A DNA stretch of 64,000 bases from Viridothelium virens (Eukaryota > Ascomycota > Dothideomycetes > Trypetheliales > Trypetheliaceae): NCBI GenBank assembly GCA_010094025.1, contig ML991833.1, forward strand, positions 62,001 through 126,000, read 5' to 3'. The position numbers and the translations under genes are program-made. This document shows, piece after piece, positions 45,783 to 55,884 of the stretch. Under the pieces are notes generated by a model, which was given only the letters and a program-made list of their open reading frames with translations, was not told where the DNA came from and ran no database searches. How positions within the stretch are numbered: the first letter of the stretch is position 1; each line of letters begins with the position of its first letter.

Positions 45783-47192
45783 ATGCATACAACAACATCG
45801 CAGTTTCGAAATCGGCTGCCAAAGCAGATTCGGAGGGTGTTGCCAGCCTACATAGCAGGCATAGTCTTCATCGTCTTCCTCTTGAATGCTGATCTGCTGG
45901 TCTCGTCCGTGAAGCACGCCCACAAGGTCAAACGTGACACATCTTATCAGGCTTCGACAATCGCCTCCAAATTCCCAAAGAAGATATGGCAGACCTGGAA
46001 AATTGGTCCTCTCGGTTTCGAGGAAAGGGATTCCACGACTGCCAGAACTTGGACCGCCAAGAACCCGGGTCACAGGTACGAAGTCCTGACGGATGATAAC
46101 GACATGCAATACGTTGAAACACATTTTGGTCCAACCGGTCTGAATCGATTGGACATTGTCGACACGTATCGATCAATCAATGCGAAGATCATCAAGGCCG
46201 ATCTTTTGCGCTATCTCGTCATGTACGTCGAAGGAGGCGTCTATGCCGATATTGACGTTGAGGCACTCAAGCCCGTTGAACGATTCATTCCGGACCGATA
46301 CGATGAAGCGGACGTAGATATGGTGATTGGGGTCGAAATTGATCAGCCCGAGTTCAGTCAGCATTCTGTCCTGGGGAAAAAATCCCAGTCTTTTTGCCAA
46401 TGGACATTCATGTGCAAACCTCGCCTTCCGGTTATGTTGACTCTAGTAGACAACATTTTGCATTGGCTGAATGAAGTTGCAGAGCAACAGAACGTAGCAG
46501 TCTCGGACATTGTGCTTGACTTTGACGAGGTCATAAGCGGCACCGGTCCGTCGGCTTTTACGGGAGCAGTCTTGGAAGAGATGAGTCGGCGGGCCGGCTC
46601 GCAGGTGACTTGGGATACTTTCCACAACATGGGAGAGTCTAAACTTGTCAGTGGCGTTTTGGTGCTCACCGTCGAAGCATTCGCTGCAGGCCAAGGTCAT
46701 TCGGATTCTGGCAACCACAACGCCCGCACAGCCTTGGTCAAGCACCATTACCATGCTTCTGGCTGGCCCACAAACCACCCTCGATTCCGTCATCCCGTAT
46801 TTGGTGAGGTGGAGCGATGCAACTGGGAGCCGGAATGTGTCAAGAAATGGGATGCTGATGTGGCAGCTTTTGAGCTTCTTTCACCAGAAGAGAAAGCGAA
46901 ACAAATCGCAATGAAAGAGGCCGCAGACGCACAGTTGCCTCCGCCACCGCTACAGCTGCCGCAACAGCCACCGCAACCATTTTTCCAGGCGCCTCAGGCC
47001 AACCAGCAACCCATCCAGCAGCCCTTTCAACAGCCCGGCCAGCAGCCCGGCCAGCAACCCTTTGAGCCATTCCAGCCTCCGCCAGAACCATTCCAGCCCC
47101 CATCAGAACCATTTCAGCCTCCTCCAGAACCGTTCCCGGCTCCAGAGCCTTTCCCCTTACCCCAGCCAGTATTCAATCCTGGCTCTCCATAG
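45783..47192 (+). CDS. OCH1-like glycosyltransferase, family GT32
   Basis: Type II Golgi glycosyltransferase of the OCH1/HOC1-type GT32 family (alpha-1,6-mannosyltransferases in yeast). Single exon, 469 aa. The ATG at 45783 precedes a TM anchor at about residues 20-37 (AYIAGIVFIVFLLNADLL); the frame is open further upstream but from a non-ATG codon. Catalytic features: FPKKIWQTWK, then KADLLRYLVMYVEGGVYADIDVEAL, holding the D-x-D site, FCQWTFMCKP, SGTGPSAFTGAVLEE and the terminal HHYHASGW. After about residue 375 a Gln/Pro-rich tail of 95 residues has repeats of Q-Q-P-G and E-P-F-Q-P-P, unusual for the family. The acceptor is unknown. Confidence 0.9.
   Translation: MHTTTSQFRNRLPKQIRRVLPAYIAGIVFIVFLLNADLLVSSVKHAHKVKRDTSYQASTIASKFPKKIWQTWKIGPLGFEERDSTTARTWTAKNPGHRYEVLTDDNDMQYVETHFGPTGLNRLDIVDTYRSINAKIIKADLLRYLVMYVEGGVYADIDVEALKPVERFIPDRYDEADVDMVIGVEIDQPEFSQHSVLGKKSQSFCQWTFMCKPRLPVMLTLVDNILHWLNEVAEQQNVAVSDIVLDFDEVISGTGPSAFTGAVLEEMSRRAGSQVTWDTFHNMGESKLVSGVLVLTVEAFAAGQGHSDSGNHNARTALVKHHYHASGWPTNHPRFRHPVFGEVERCNWEPECVKKWDADVAAFELLSPEEKAKQIAMKEAADAQLPPPPLQLPQQPPQPFFQAPQANQQPIQQPFQQPGQQPGQQPFEPFQPPPEPFQPPSEPFQPPPEPFPAPEPFPLPQPVFNPGSP
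46942..47188 (+). repeat. Pro/Gln/Glu-rich coding repeat tail in the GT32 gene
   Basis: Encodes imperfect tandem units Q-Q-P-G-Q-Q-P and E-P-F-Q-P-P-(P/S). These follow the catalytic domain and look like expanded low-complexity repeats. Confidence 0.7.
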
Positions 47193-48164
47193 CAGAAGGC
47201 TAATAGCATCGGCTAAACACGCTTTAATCAGCCTATGCATGCTTGTCATCCTCAGACCAAAGTGGGCCCCTCGAAGCTTCAAAGCTTGATCAAGAGATTA
47301 ATGGAAATGAATGGTAAGATACGGATGAATGCTTACAGCGAAGAGCTCGACAGAATCTGGTGAGATTGTGCGAGTCTGTAAACCTCAAAGACAGGGATAC
47401 GGTGGGATGGAGAAGCATTGAGATACCATTGTTTGCATGCACATAATAAACTCTTTCCTTGGCGGTGTTTTGGTCCATTGCCCCTATACCTAGATATAGA
47501 TTTGGGTTTCTTCACATATACCAATTGATGCACCTCATCCAATGTTCACTTTGCCTGGCTGGCTGAACTGTTAACACTGCCGGTGTTGTCTTGATTGTAA
47601 ATCAATGTTATTCCGCGTGATGTCGATGAGTGAAAGGGCGGATATCGCAGAAGGCCTTCACAGCGCTCTAGTTCGGACACAATACTTGAGCTTCCCCGTG
47701 TAATCGCAGTCTTCGGGGCTTCATTAGCCTTTAGCTGCAAATGCATGTTGTTCGTGCTGAGAGTATCCTAAGAAGATCCCGCTCGATGCCGAGCTATTGT
47801 GTCAAGGGTACTGCAGGGCGACAATCAAGTTTCGATATCAAGAATGTTTCTGAGTTGCATCACCAAGAGAAGGGCGGTACGGAGTAAAATGCTGAAGAGA
47901 GGCAGGATCACGTGAGCTCGCCATGACTCGAGGCCTGGGTCCCTTTCCCTCACATGGTCCGACACAAGTCAGAGCCTCATTTAATTACAACAACGATTGT
48001 ATGAGTCTTTCGTGTCACGTTGGCGCACTTGAGTATTCACAGAAAGGTGAGCCGTATAGATATTGCATGGAAAACATGGAAAACCTCTGTTCTTTCCCAA
48101 GCTTCCTGCACTCAGAAGCCAAGTTTACTGAGCATCTGGCTTTCGATGAATTTCTACATCCACT
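47193..48164. other. Intergenic region, GT32 / RWD-PARP
   Basis: About 970 bp between two plus-strand genes. Contains several short ORFs without recognisable content. No repeats or RNA genes seen. Confidence 0.5.
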
Positions 48165-49706
48165 ATGGATCTCGAGCTGTCGACAAGCTCAGATACAATT
48201 GGAGAAATCGAAGAGGAGATTGAGGTCGTTAATGCCATCTATGGCGAATCCACTGTGACCATGGTTTCAGCGGATAGCATAGACACACAGGTTCTCATAA
48301 ATTTTCCTCCGATACTGGTTGATTGCATTGTAAGCCTTCCAGCCACTTATCCATTTGTAGCACCAGATCTCAAAGCCTTGCCACGGCATCAATATCCAGA
48401 CGACTTTGGTAAGGACCTAGTTCAGCAAGTCCTTCGAGACGCCTGGGTCGAGGGTCAAGTATGTCTCTTTGCTTTCATCGAAGATTTCAGAAGTATTTGG
48501 GCAACGAAACACGACAAGTTTGAAATAAGACCTGACAATATTCCGGACATCAAAGAAAATTGTTCTCAACAACCATCGCCAGGACAAGCACGACCCTCCG
48601 AGCCTGAAACATTGAGACAGGTCCACCGCCACGAACATGGGGTCGATCTCGATACGGTCGAGGATACCGCCCACGGTTTCCTTGGCAAAACTCCTCGAGA
48701 GATCTGCGAAGAGTTAGGAGATGAAACAGGGCTCCGTATAGTCCATTGTGAAACGATAATGAGATCAGATCTCATAAAAAGATTTGAGCGCAAACAAGCA
48801 TGGCTGAGACAGACGCTCTCAGCATGTTCCATTCGAAACCTCAGGGACGGGAGCTTGGCTCGGGGCGAGTACTTGGGAGAGTTGTATAGAGCTAGGAAAG
48901 AGGACCTTGTCGAGTATCTTGCGAAACCTTGCGTCACATTTCATGGCACGCAGGCGCATACTGTTCGGTCCATTGTCAAGTATGGATTTCTCCTTCCAGG
49001 AGAGCCCAATCCATACACGAGAGAGATGGTCCCTGTGAGCTGCGGGGATACCTATGGAAGAGGTATCTACACTTCACCAGAGGCTCGTTTCTCTTTGGCA
49101 TATTCGAGCGCCGAATGTAAAATGACAAAACCGAATGATATTCCTGGCATGAAGCTCATCGTCTGTGCTACGCTGATGGGACGGAGCTGGTACGTTACAC
49201 GGGAAGATAATTGGCGCTCAAAGACACAGTCAAAAGACGGTACAGACTCGTGCATGGCCAATCACAATTTGGAATACGTCGTATTTGACCCTGCCCAGAT
49301 CCTACCATGTTACGTGCTCCACCTTGACTGGGGTGCTTTCCAGAATGTGACGAAGCGGCTATCGCAATTCCAGAAAAACCCGATCGGAAAACCCAAGGCC
49401 GGCGCGGAGGCGTTCAGGTCAGCCTATAGCAGTGATCCGGGCGATAGGCAAAGGCTAAAGGAAGCGAAAAAAGCTGCTGCTGCGAAATGGTTTCCCTACG
49501 GCTTTGGACCAGCTACTGGCTCGAAATTCATTATCGAAGAGATCGGGGAAATCGACGATGACGAAGAATCATATGGCGACTACCAAGAGGAGAGACAAGA
49601 TGGAGTGCAAAAGGTTAATATTTGGGAATGTGACGGCGAGACACTTGGTAGCACGCAATTTGATCAGTACCCTGAGGAAAGACGGTTTCAATGGCACACT
49701 CGATGA
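48165..49706 (+). CDS. RWD-domain protein with PARP-type ADP-ribosyltransferase domain
   Basis: Single exon, 513 aa. Residues 15-110 form an RWD-like fold (IEEEIEVVNAIYGESTVTM, then ATYPFVAPDLKAL). Residues about 245-385 match the catalytic fold of poly(ADP-ribose) polymerases: TFHGTQAHTVRSIVKYGFLL with His260, YGRGIYTSPEARFSLAYSS with Tyr302, and LEYVVFDPAQILPCYVLHL with Glu370 at the E988-equivalent place of PARP1. An H-Y-E triad is therefore present, which allows mono- or poly-ADP-ribosylation. Family knowledge: fungal PARPs of the PARP16-like branch often carry a ubiquitin-conjugating-like domain after the acidic linker; here the linker (DDDEESYGDYQEER) is followed by only about 35 residues. 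No signal peptide or TM helix. It is likely a cytosolic or nuclear regulator; the target is unknown. Confidence 0.85.
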   Translation: MDLELSTSSDTIGEIEEEIEVVNAIYGESTVTMVSADSIDTQVLINFPPILVDCIVSLPATYPFVAPDLKALPRHQYPDDFGKDLVQQVLRDAWVEGQVCLFAFIEDFRSIWATKHDKFEIRPDNIPDIKENCSQQPSPGQARPSEPETLRQVHRHEHGVDLDTVEDTAHGFLGKTPREICEELGDETGLRIVHCETIMRSDLIKRFERKQAWLRQTLSACSIRNLRDGSLARGEYLGELYRARKEDLVEYLAKPCVTFHGTQAHTVRSIVKYGFLLPGEPNPYTREMVPVSCGDTYGRGIYTSPEARFSLAYSSAECKMTKPNDIPGMKLIVCATLMGRSWYVTREDNWRSKTQSKDGTDSCMANHNLEYVVFDPAQILPCYVLHLDWGAFQNVTKRLSQFQKNPIGKPKAGAEAFRSAYSSDPGDRQRLKEAKKAAAAKWFPYGFGPATGSKFIIEEIGEIDDDEESYGDYQEERQDGVQKVNIWECDGETLGSTQFDQYPEERRFQWHTR

Positions 49707-50401
49707 GCCCTTGGCATTTGCCGTATGAAAATCTCTATGGAAGTGACATTGGCAAGTCAGATCCCGACATGCTTATAACCACCGTCTGCAATACCCATTT
49801 GCTTGTGGTGAACATGTTTTGTGTCTTTCAGCCACAGCTACTCCTTCTGACCGTTGATTCATACCGCAACTAAAGCGAACCGCTCACCCTCGACGACTTC
49901 AACGCAGTTTGTAGCGCTATAGTCTCACTAGATTCGCCAAATTACGCCATCTACAACTGCCCGTCCCTCGCCGGAGCAAGTCGAAAGCAGAAGCATCTGC
50001 AGATATTGCCACATCAGAGTCCACTTTTCCCAGATGATCGGCATTTCGACTTCACAAAGATTCGATTCCAGTATTTTCTACGTTATTTGGATGACGGAAC
50101 CATTGAGAAAGGAGATGGGCCTTGTACGGCCCTTGAGATATACGAGAACTTGCTGGGTGCGGCAAAACAGGCTTTGAGGTTGCATCCGAAAGCTGGACAA
50201 GGTGAGTATCTACACAATGTGGTTTTTACAAAAGATTGGATAATTGTCATACCTAGGAGAAGCAGGAGCTTCCAGGGAGTGACCACGAATGCTGCTGGCA
50301 TGATGGGATCTGTTTGGTTGTGTGATGATGTTGAAGTGGATCAGTGGAAAGCAGCAGGACCAAAGAATGCTTTAGGCCATTTGGGTCTGCCTACGGTATA
50401 G
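49707..50401 (+). pseudogene. apa2: Broken Ap4A phosphorylase (ATP adenylyltransferase, Apa2-like)
   Basis: Remnant of the enzyme that cleaves diadenosine tetraphosphate. In one frame: FCVFQPQLLLLTVDSYR, a stop (TAA at 49871..49873), then SEPLTLDDFNAV, YAIYNCPSLAGASRKQKHL, FTKDWIIVIPRRSRSFQGV and NAAGMMGSVW to a natural C-terminus at 50401. The stop sits where relatives have Arg-Gln (RRQ-S-E-P-L-T), consistent with CAA to TAA. The H-K-H-L-Q motif of the family is here Q-K-H-L-Q. The first 80-100 residues of the family are absent or unrecognisable, and the fragment begins at the PARP stop codon. No intron explains the stop. I conclude a pseudogene, possibly translated in part downstream of the stop. 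Confidence 0.8.
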
Positions 50402-50704
50402 AAGGGTGACGGTGAATTCTGCTCACGTGAGCGGGTAGTGCCTCTCCGCCCTTTCTGCTGTGCAGTTTCACCCTATGAATATTTCTATCGACGGAACGCT
50501 CGAGGACACGATATCATGTTGTACCTCGGACTTTGGGTTGAGCAACATAATCGATCGAAACATTCGCTCTTTCTCGATTCTCATCGCCTCAAGTATTCCT
50601 TCATCATACCTATTCTCCGCGGGATGGAGATGATCCGATTATTCGGCTTCGTGCGACACATCTTTGCATATCTGTTTGATACGTCCTCTATCTCGCCGCT
50701 TCAC
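50402..50704. other. Short gap upstream of the amidase
   Basis: About 300 bp. The amidase frame stays open through much of it with other ATGs at 50516, 50624 and 50630, so part may be N-terminal coding sequence. No other feature. Confidence 0.4.
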
Positions 50705-52672
50705 ATGAGACCGCCCATACTGAAGCAGGAAGTGCCATGTACATTTTGGGTAGATACAATACAGGGAGAAGAAGTATACGAGATCACGATTATTGAGCTT
50801 CAAAATCTCTTTGATAGGGGGGTTTTGACTGCAACTGGCTATACTGCCTTTTGCCTCGAACGTATACAGAAGGTTGGTACTCTAAATCTGAACCCAACTT
50901 GCCCAAGTAAGCCGTTCGTTAATCAACGAGACGTGTAGATAGACCCCTTCTTAGAGAGTATCATAGAAGTCAATCCAGATGCAATGGAGATAGCCTTGAA
51001 ACTCGACTCTGAACGACGAAGTGGCAGAGTTCGGAGCATGCTACATGGCGTTCCTGTCATTGTCAAGGACGTAAGTTCGCAAATGCGCTGTGGGACGAAC
51101 GGCGCTCTCGTTAACTTGCTAGAACATGGCGACCAAGGATAAGATGCAGACAACGGCCGGCTCTTGGGCTCTGCTTGGCAGCAAAGTTCCTAAAGATGCC
51201 TTCGTAATCGCTAAACTCCGTGAGGCCGGTGCAATAATTCTTGGGCACGCAAATATGAGCGAGTGGGCGTCGGTGCGATCCAAGATCTACTCGACAAGCT
51301 ACTCCCCGAGGGGAGGTCAAGTACGAAACTCCTTTAATCTCTCAAGCAGCCCTTGTCAGTCTACCGTACAGTCCATATGTGGAACAATTAGAGCTCACAA
51401 TGCGAAGTTGGGTCAAGCGGAGGTTCTGCAGTTACAGTCTCTTCGAACATTGTACCTCTTTCATTTGGCACAGAAACGGATACGTCAATAATTGGACCAG
51501 CGCAGATCAATGGTGTTGTGGGCATCAAACCAACAGTTGGACTGACATCAAGAGCTGGGATCATACCTGTCTCCGAGAGCCTTGATACTGTCGGTACATT
51601 TGGTAGGACGGTGCTTGATGCTGTCCAAGGACTGAATGCCATCGCGGGAAAAGATTATGACGATCAAGCGACTCAAGATAGCAGGATCGCCCAGTATTGT
51701 GACTATACAAGTTTCATATCTTCTAAGATCGATTTGAAAGGGGCAAAATTTGGCCTCCCAATCAAACGATGCTGGGATGTGGTACCCAAAGATCAAAAGC
51801 AAGCGGTGTCAAAGATCTTAGATGCCATTACGGCTACTGGAGCAGAAATCATCCCAACTGAATTTCCTTGCGCCGAGGAGAGGATCCAGAAAGATGGCGC
51901 TTGGAACTGGTATCGTCCAAAGCATCGCAGTCCCTCTGGGCGAAGTTGCTGACACTTCCAGGGAATTTGGCGTGCCTTCAGAATCTGAATTCACAATTGT
52001 CAAAGTTGAGGCGTATAATGGAATCAATGAATACCTCTCCAAGTTATCCGAAACTGATGTCAAGACTCTTGAAGACATTGTAGCTTACAATCTGGATAAC
52101 AGGGGCTCGGAAGGGGCGCAGTGCGGTGATCATCCGGCTTTTCCCAGTGGTCAAGTAACTGTCACCTTCATTGGTGCTTTGACTTTGGTAACTGTATCAG
52201 GACAATTTCGAGGAAATCTTGGAATGTAAGGGTAAAAAAGACGCGACATATCATGCATGATGCATTGCAATTCATTCGAAAAAAGTCGCGCGATCAAGGC
52301 ATCGATGCTGCTCTGTGCCACAGGGCTGCATCTGGGGAAGTGATCATGCTCGACGCATTGATCATGTCTGATAGAAAGGGAGTGGGTCAACAAATGGCTG
52401 CGCAAGCAGGTGAGAAACCCAATGTTGCACAATTCCGCTTCCCTTAATGTCTGTCAGGTTATCCAATTATAACAATACCTGTGGGCCTGGATGCTGCTGG
52501 AATTTCTGTAGGTATGTCATTGCATCAAACAGCTTTCCATGAAGGAGTTCTTGTGAAATGGGCTAGCGCAATTGAGGAGGTTCGCAACGAAGTGCTTGGT
52601 TGGCGACCAATGCCAAAATACCATTTTTATCATTCCAAAAACGTACCGATAGGTAAAAGCCACACCACATAG
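50705..52672 (+). pseudogene. Amidase-signature hydrolase with one frameshift
   Basis: Amidase family (Ser-cisSer-Lys triad), hydrolysing amides. Exons 50705..50872, 50939..51070, 51123..51354, 51408..51909, 51962..52154, 52201..52409, 52458..52672, all with 45-66 bp introns. Catalytic parts are intact: Lys in LHGVPVIVKD, SSSPFGSSGGSAVTV (cis-Ser), and the nucleophile in TETDTSIIGPAQINGV. Near 52248..52256 the frame breaks: the text CATGCATG in TATCATGCATGATGC looks like a 4-bp tandem duplication between DATYH and DALQFIRKKSRDQG, where relatives read straight through. The last exons (AALCHRAASGE to QTAFHEGVL) are otherwise conserved. Either a recently broken gene or an assembly error. The start is uncertain: 50516, 50624, 50630 or 50705. 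Confidence 0.75.
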
Positions 52673-53695
52673 GGCATTTGTATCAGCAAGGCTCACATGT
52701 TGACTCACTGTCTAGATAGACATGATTGAATACATCAGAGCCAAGAGCTTATGATGCTTTGCCAAGTACTGTATTCCACAGCAAGAGAATGTCTTTAGTG
52801 CAGATCAGCTGGCCTTTCTTCGTGCGATCTGAACACTGATATAGTATCGTGGCCATCGTGCTCGTTCATTGGAACGACTGGGGCCCTCGAAAGCCCAAAA
52901 CAAGATACTTCGGGAGTAACGACCTTGCAGAACACAAACAAAGCAGTTTGAGAATATCTTACAGATGCTAGGGCTGTCCGTCGCTTTCTATCGGCATGGC
53001 ATTGATGAATTCTCCAAGACATTTCGAATAGCGCAATTCGGATTACCCAGCATCTCGGTCAAGGTCGGGAAATTGGGGAACAGCTCGCGTGTTTTGGCTT
53101 GTTCATCCCACGTGTGACCGGCCTAGTCTCTCCTCTAAGCTTAATGACAGGCTCCTACGGCATGAGTATGCAGGAATCCACCGTGGGGTAAAACACCACA
53201 CTTCTCAGCTTTTGGAAGATCGGCTGTCCCATTCTGCTGGCTTGTGACTTGGGTAGGGTTTGCCTTCATCCTGCTGCGGGCCTTGACCAATTGTAAAGGA
53301 CTCGAGAACATGGCATGTCTTTGGCACTGACAGTGATTTGTTGAAAAGAAATGCTTTGCGCCACACCAGGGCAGATGAGAAACCGACCACAAAGAGTTCC
53401 TCACAATCGGCATGCCATGTTTTGTTTTCTGTCACCGGCGGTACGGATTAAATACCTAAGCGTCCGCTTTGCGCGGCCCAAGAAATTGTTTTGGGCTTTC
53501 CCTAATTACTCCACACATCACATAAAACCCCATCCAACACATCCTCTGACCCCGATATTCATATTTTGATGCTCACGGCGTACCATTTGCCCACAGGGTT
53601 CATCCGTGTCGAGGTGTGTAGAGTGCAATTGGCGTGTTCCGACTTTTGAGTGCCTTGGTGCATGTTTGCGGCGCAAAATGCAATCCCGCGCCACA

Positions 53696-53703
53696 TGACG
53701 TCA
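53696..53703. promoter_or_regulatory. CRE site TGACGTCA
   Basis: Perfect bZIP/ATF palindrome, about 720 bp upstream of the GPI-type secreted protein gene. Position and motif only. Confidence 0.35.
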
Positions 53704-54275
53704 TACGATATGTCTCACTTGCCTGCTTGAGAGCAGGTACTGAGTAACGACAACACATCCCACTCACGGAACCTCATGCAGACGCGCGGCACGTAGCTGA
53801 ACAGCTGGCATTGCAATCTACTGCGCCTTGTTACTTTTGTTGATGATCGGCTCGATTCTGATCATGGTGTCCTAAGGTTTGTGAGTTATAGAGGTACGAA
53901 AAGGTAGGATAGTTGTCAACGCCCGGCTCTGTCGTACTTTCTGAAATTCCAAAGGGTACATTTGGTTCGTCACACAGATCCGAGAAGTGTACCTGCTGAA
54001 CACGCCCGGATGTCTCGAAGGCTTAGGTTTGTAAGTCAGTTGATGTAGAGGCAGGTCAGCCGCGATCCATTTGCTTCAATCGAGTATCGTAAATCACTTT
54101 TGACGCCGCACCCAGCTGAAATCCCCACAATTCGAGGTTACAGCTTCTGTACCACCAACTTCGTTGCCTTGCCGTTGCCTCGAAGGCAATTTGAGCAGGA
54201 ATCAGCTCCAAATGATGTCACGAGACATTATTTTCGGGGCCAAGCGCTCCCGGTGTGAGTGTCTTCATCACTGTT

Positions 54276-54283
54276 TATATAAG
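54276..54283 (+). promoter_or_regulatory. TATA box of the GPI-type secreted protein gene
   Basis: TATATAAG, 139 bp before the ATG at 54422, followed by a pyrimidine-rich leader. Plausible TATA element. Confidence 0.5.
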
Positions 54284-54421
54284 GGTGGCTACCCTCATTC
54301 ATCATTGGGACGTGGATGTGTCGGGAGACCACGAAATTTCTAGACCGTCAAAGTTCGGCTTTCACTTTTCAATCCATCCAAACCTTAAGTTGTCGCATTC
54401 TTTCCTCGACCGGAATCAGCC

Positions 54422-55135
54422 ATGAAGCTCTCCAGTACACTTATTGCTTTGGGTTTCGCTGCTGGCGCGATGGCGCAGTCGACGACGCCCTCCCCTGAGC
54501 AGGTTAGCAATGTACAAATTCATCTCAATGCCTTTCATTGCTGACTACACTCTCTAGCAATCAGCGATGGACTCGGCTGTTGGAGTATATGAAGCTACTC
54601 TGATAACGGAATCTCAAGGGAGCATCATTCCGTCAGTTGTAGCCTCTATACTACCGACAACCCTGCCCTCAAGCGTGGCATCGGCCGTGTCTACAGTAAG
54701 CCGAGCCAAATGTCTTTTGATGTCATCGTGCCAGGGCTAACGTGGACTCTCACCGCGCAGTTCCTATTCTGGGGACCCGCTGACAGCAAAGGTGCACTTC
54801 CGTCCTCCTTCCTTACCGCTACCCCGACTGTCTCCTCCGAGCCTTGGTTTACATATCTTCCGTCGACCTTTGTCTCTTATATGGTCAGCGATCAAGTGAG
54901 TGTGATGTCTGCCCAACGAGCGATTATTACTAGTGTCCTCGACTTCACCGGAGGGCCTAGTACTACTACAACATCCCAAACCTTGAATGGTAGTACAACT
55001 ACAAACTCCCAAACCTCGACCACTAGCGCAGCACCAAGCTCGCAAACTCACAAAGGTGAGGCTATGGGATCACCGATCGGTTGGACTATGGGTATGGCTG
55101 CTGGAGCTGTTGGTGTCGCTGCCGCCTTGCTTTGA
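54422..55135 (+). CDS. Small secreted Ser/Thr-rich protein with GPI-type tail
   Basis: Exons 54422..54502, 54558..54695, 54761..55135; introns of 55 and 65 bp; 197 aa. Residues 1-19 (MKLSSTLIALGFAAGAMAQ) are a clear signal peptide with cleavage after A-M-A. The mature part has few cysteines and is rich in Ser and Thr. Near the end STTTTSQTLNGSTTTNSQTS suggests O-glycosylation, and the C-terminus WTMGMAAGAVGVAAALL is a hydrophobic GPI-attachment signal preceded by small residues. This fits a GPI-anchored cell-wall or plasma-membrane protein of fungal type; the precise function is unknown. A possible GTGAGT donor inside exon 3 is ignored because splicing there would break frame. Confidence 0.82.
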
Positions 55136-55884
55136 GACGTCCACCACGGAACGGAATGAGCCTACTTATCTCAGGCACTTGTGGTCTCTGACCATTCACG
55201 ATTGTGCTGAAGCACCTACGATCTCATTGAGCTTCAGGGGTGGAAGGGTTCCCTGCTTTTTATCTCTGGTTTTCCTTGTGTGCGAATTAGGCGGCCTCTA
55301 ATACAAGTGTCTGAAGGCCAGCACGATCATGGAAACTATTTTATTAGTTTGTAACAAGATTCTGACTTTGCTAAGACACTATATCCCCTTGCATCTAACG
55401 TAGATTGACATTGGGCTGGCGAGATCACATTCATCTTTGATCTTAACCCACACAGTCGGAGTGAACTTCGATACGTATTTGTCCATCTAGCGGGCATGAG
55501 CGCTGCCGAGTCCTAGGAACAGTGGAAATTGACTTCTATTTCAGATGATAGCAACATAACTGTTGGTAATGCTAGATCTAGAATGGAGTTCTTGCAACCT
55601 AGCGGCGACTGAAAGTTCCACGGACTCGCTACACGTTACGGTACGCGCAACAGCAAATGGCGTTGAAGGAGATATCTCATGATTTTCTCATAGAACCTCG
55701 ACTACAAAATTTAATTTTGATATTGTCCTAGGCTAGTAAGCTTGTCCTCGGTACACTTTAGAAAAAGGCCAATCAAGCAGAATTCATGAAAACACTAGGT
55801 AGGCACTGTCCAATGAACTTGGAGCCTACAACGATGGCAACCCTTCGTACACCTCCTCCAGCTGTAAGCCTCAAACCATTCTCT
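55136..55884. other. Convergent intergenic region, about 750 bp
   Basis: AT-rich DNA between the GPI-type gene and the SIMPL-domain gene. Nothing recognised. Confidence 0.5.

Larger units (their letters stand above)
52673..54421. other. Long intergenic stretch, about 1.75 kb
   Basis: Between the amidase and the small GPI-type gene. Short ORFs (e.g. 53205..53435 and 52795..53022, minus) have no ATG or homology-like content. A perfect CRE (TGACGTCA) lies at 53696..53703 and a TATATAAG box at 54276..54283. Probably promoter DNA plus eroded sequence. Confidence 0.45.

Noticed and set aside
53205-53435. Minus-strand frame of 76 codons
   Set aside because: Begins with GTG rather than ATG and lacks any conserved content.
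54897-54940. GTGAGT donor in exon 3 of the GPI-type gene
   Set aside because: The only near acceptor would give a 38-bp intron and destroy the GPI tail; unspliced reading is coherent.
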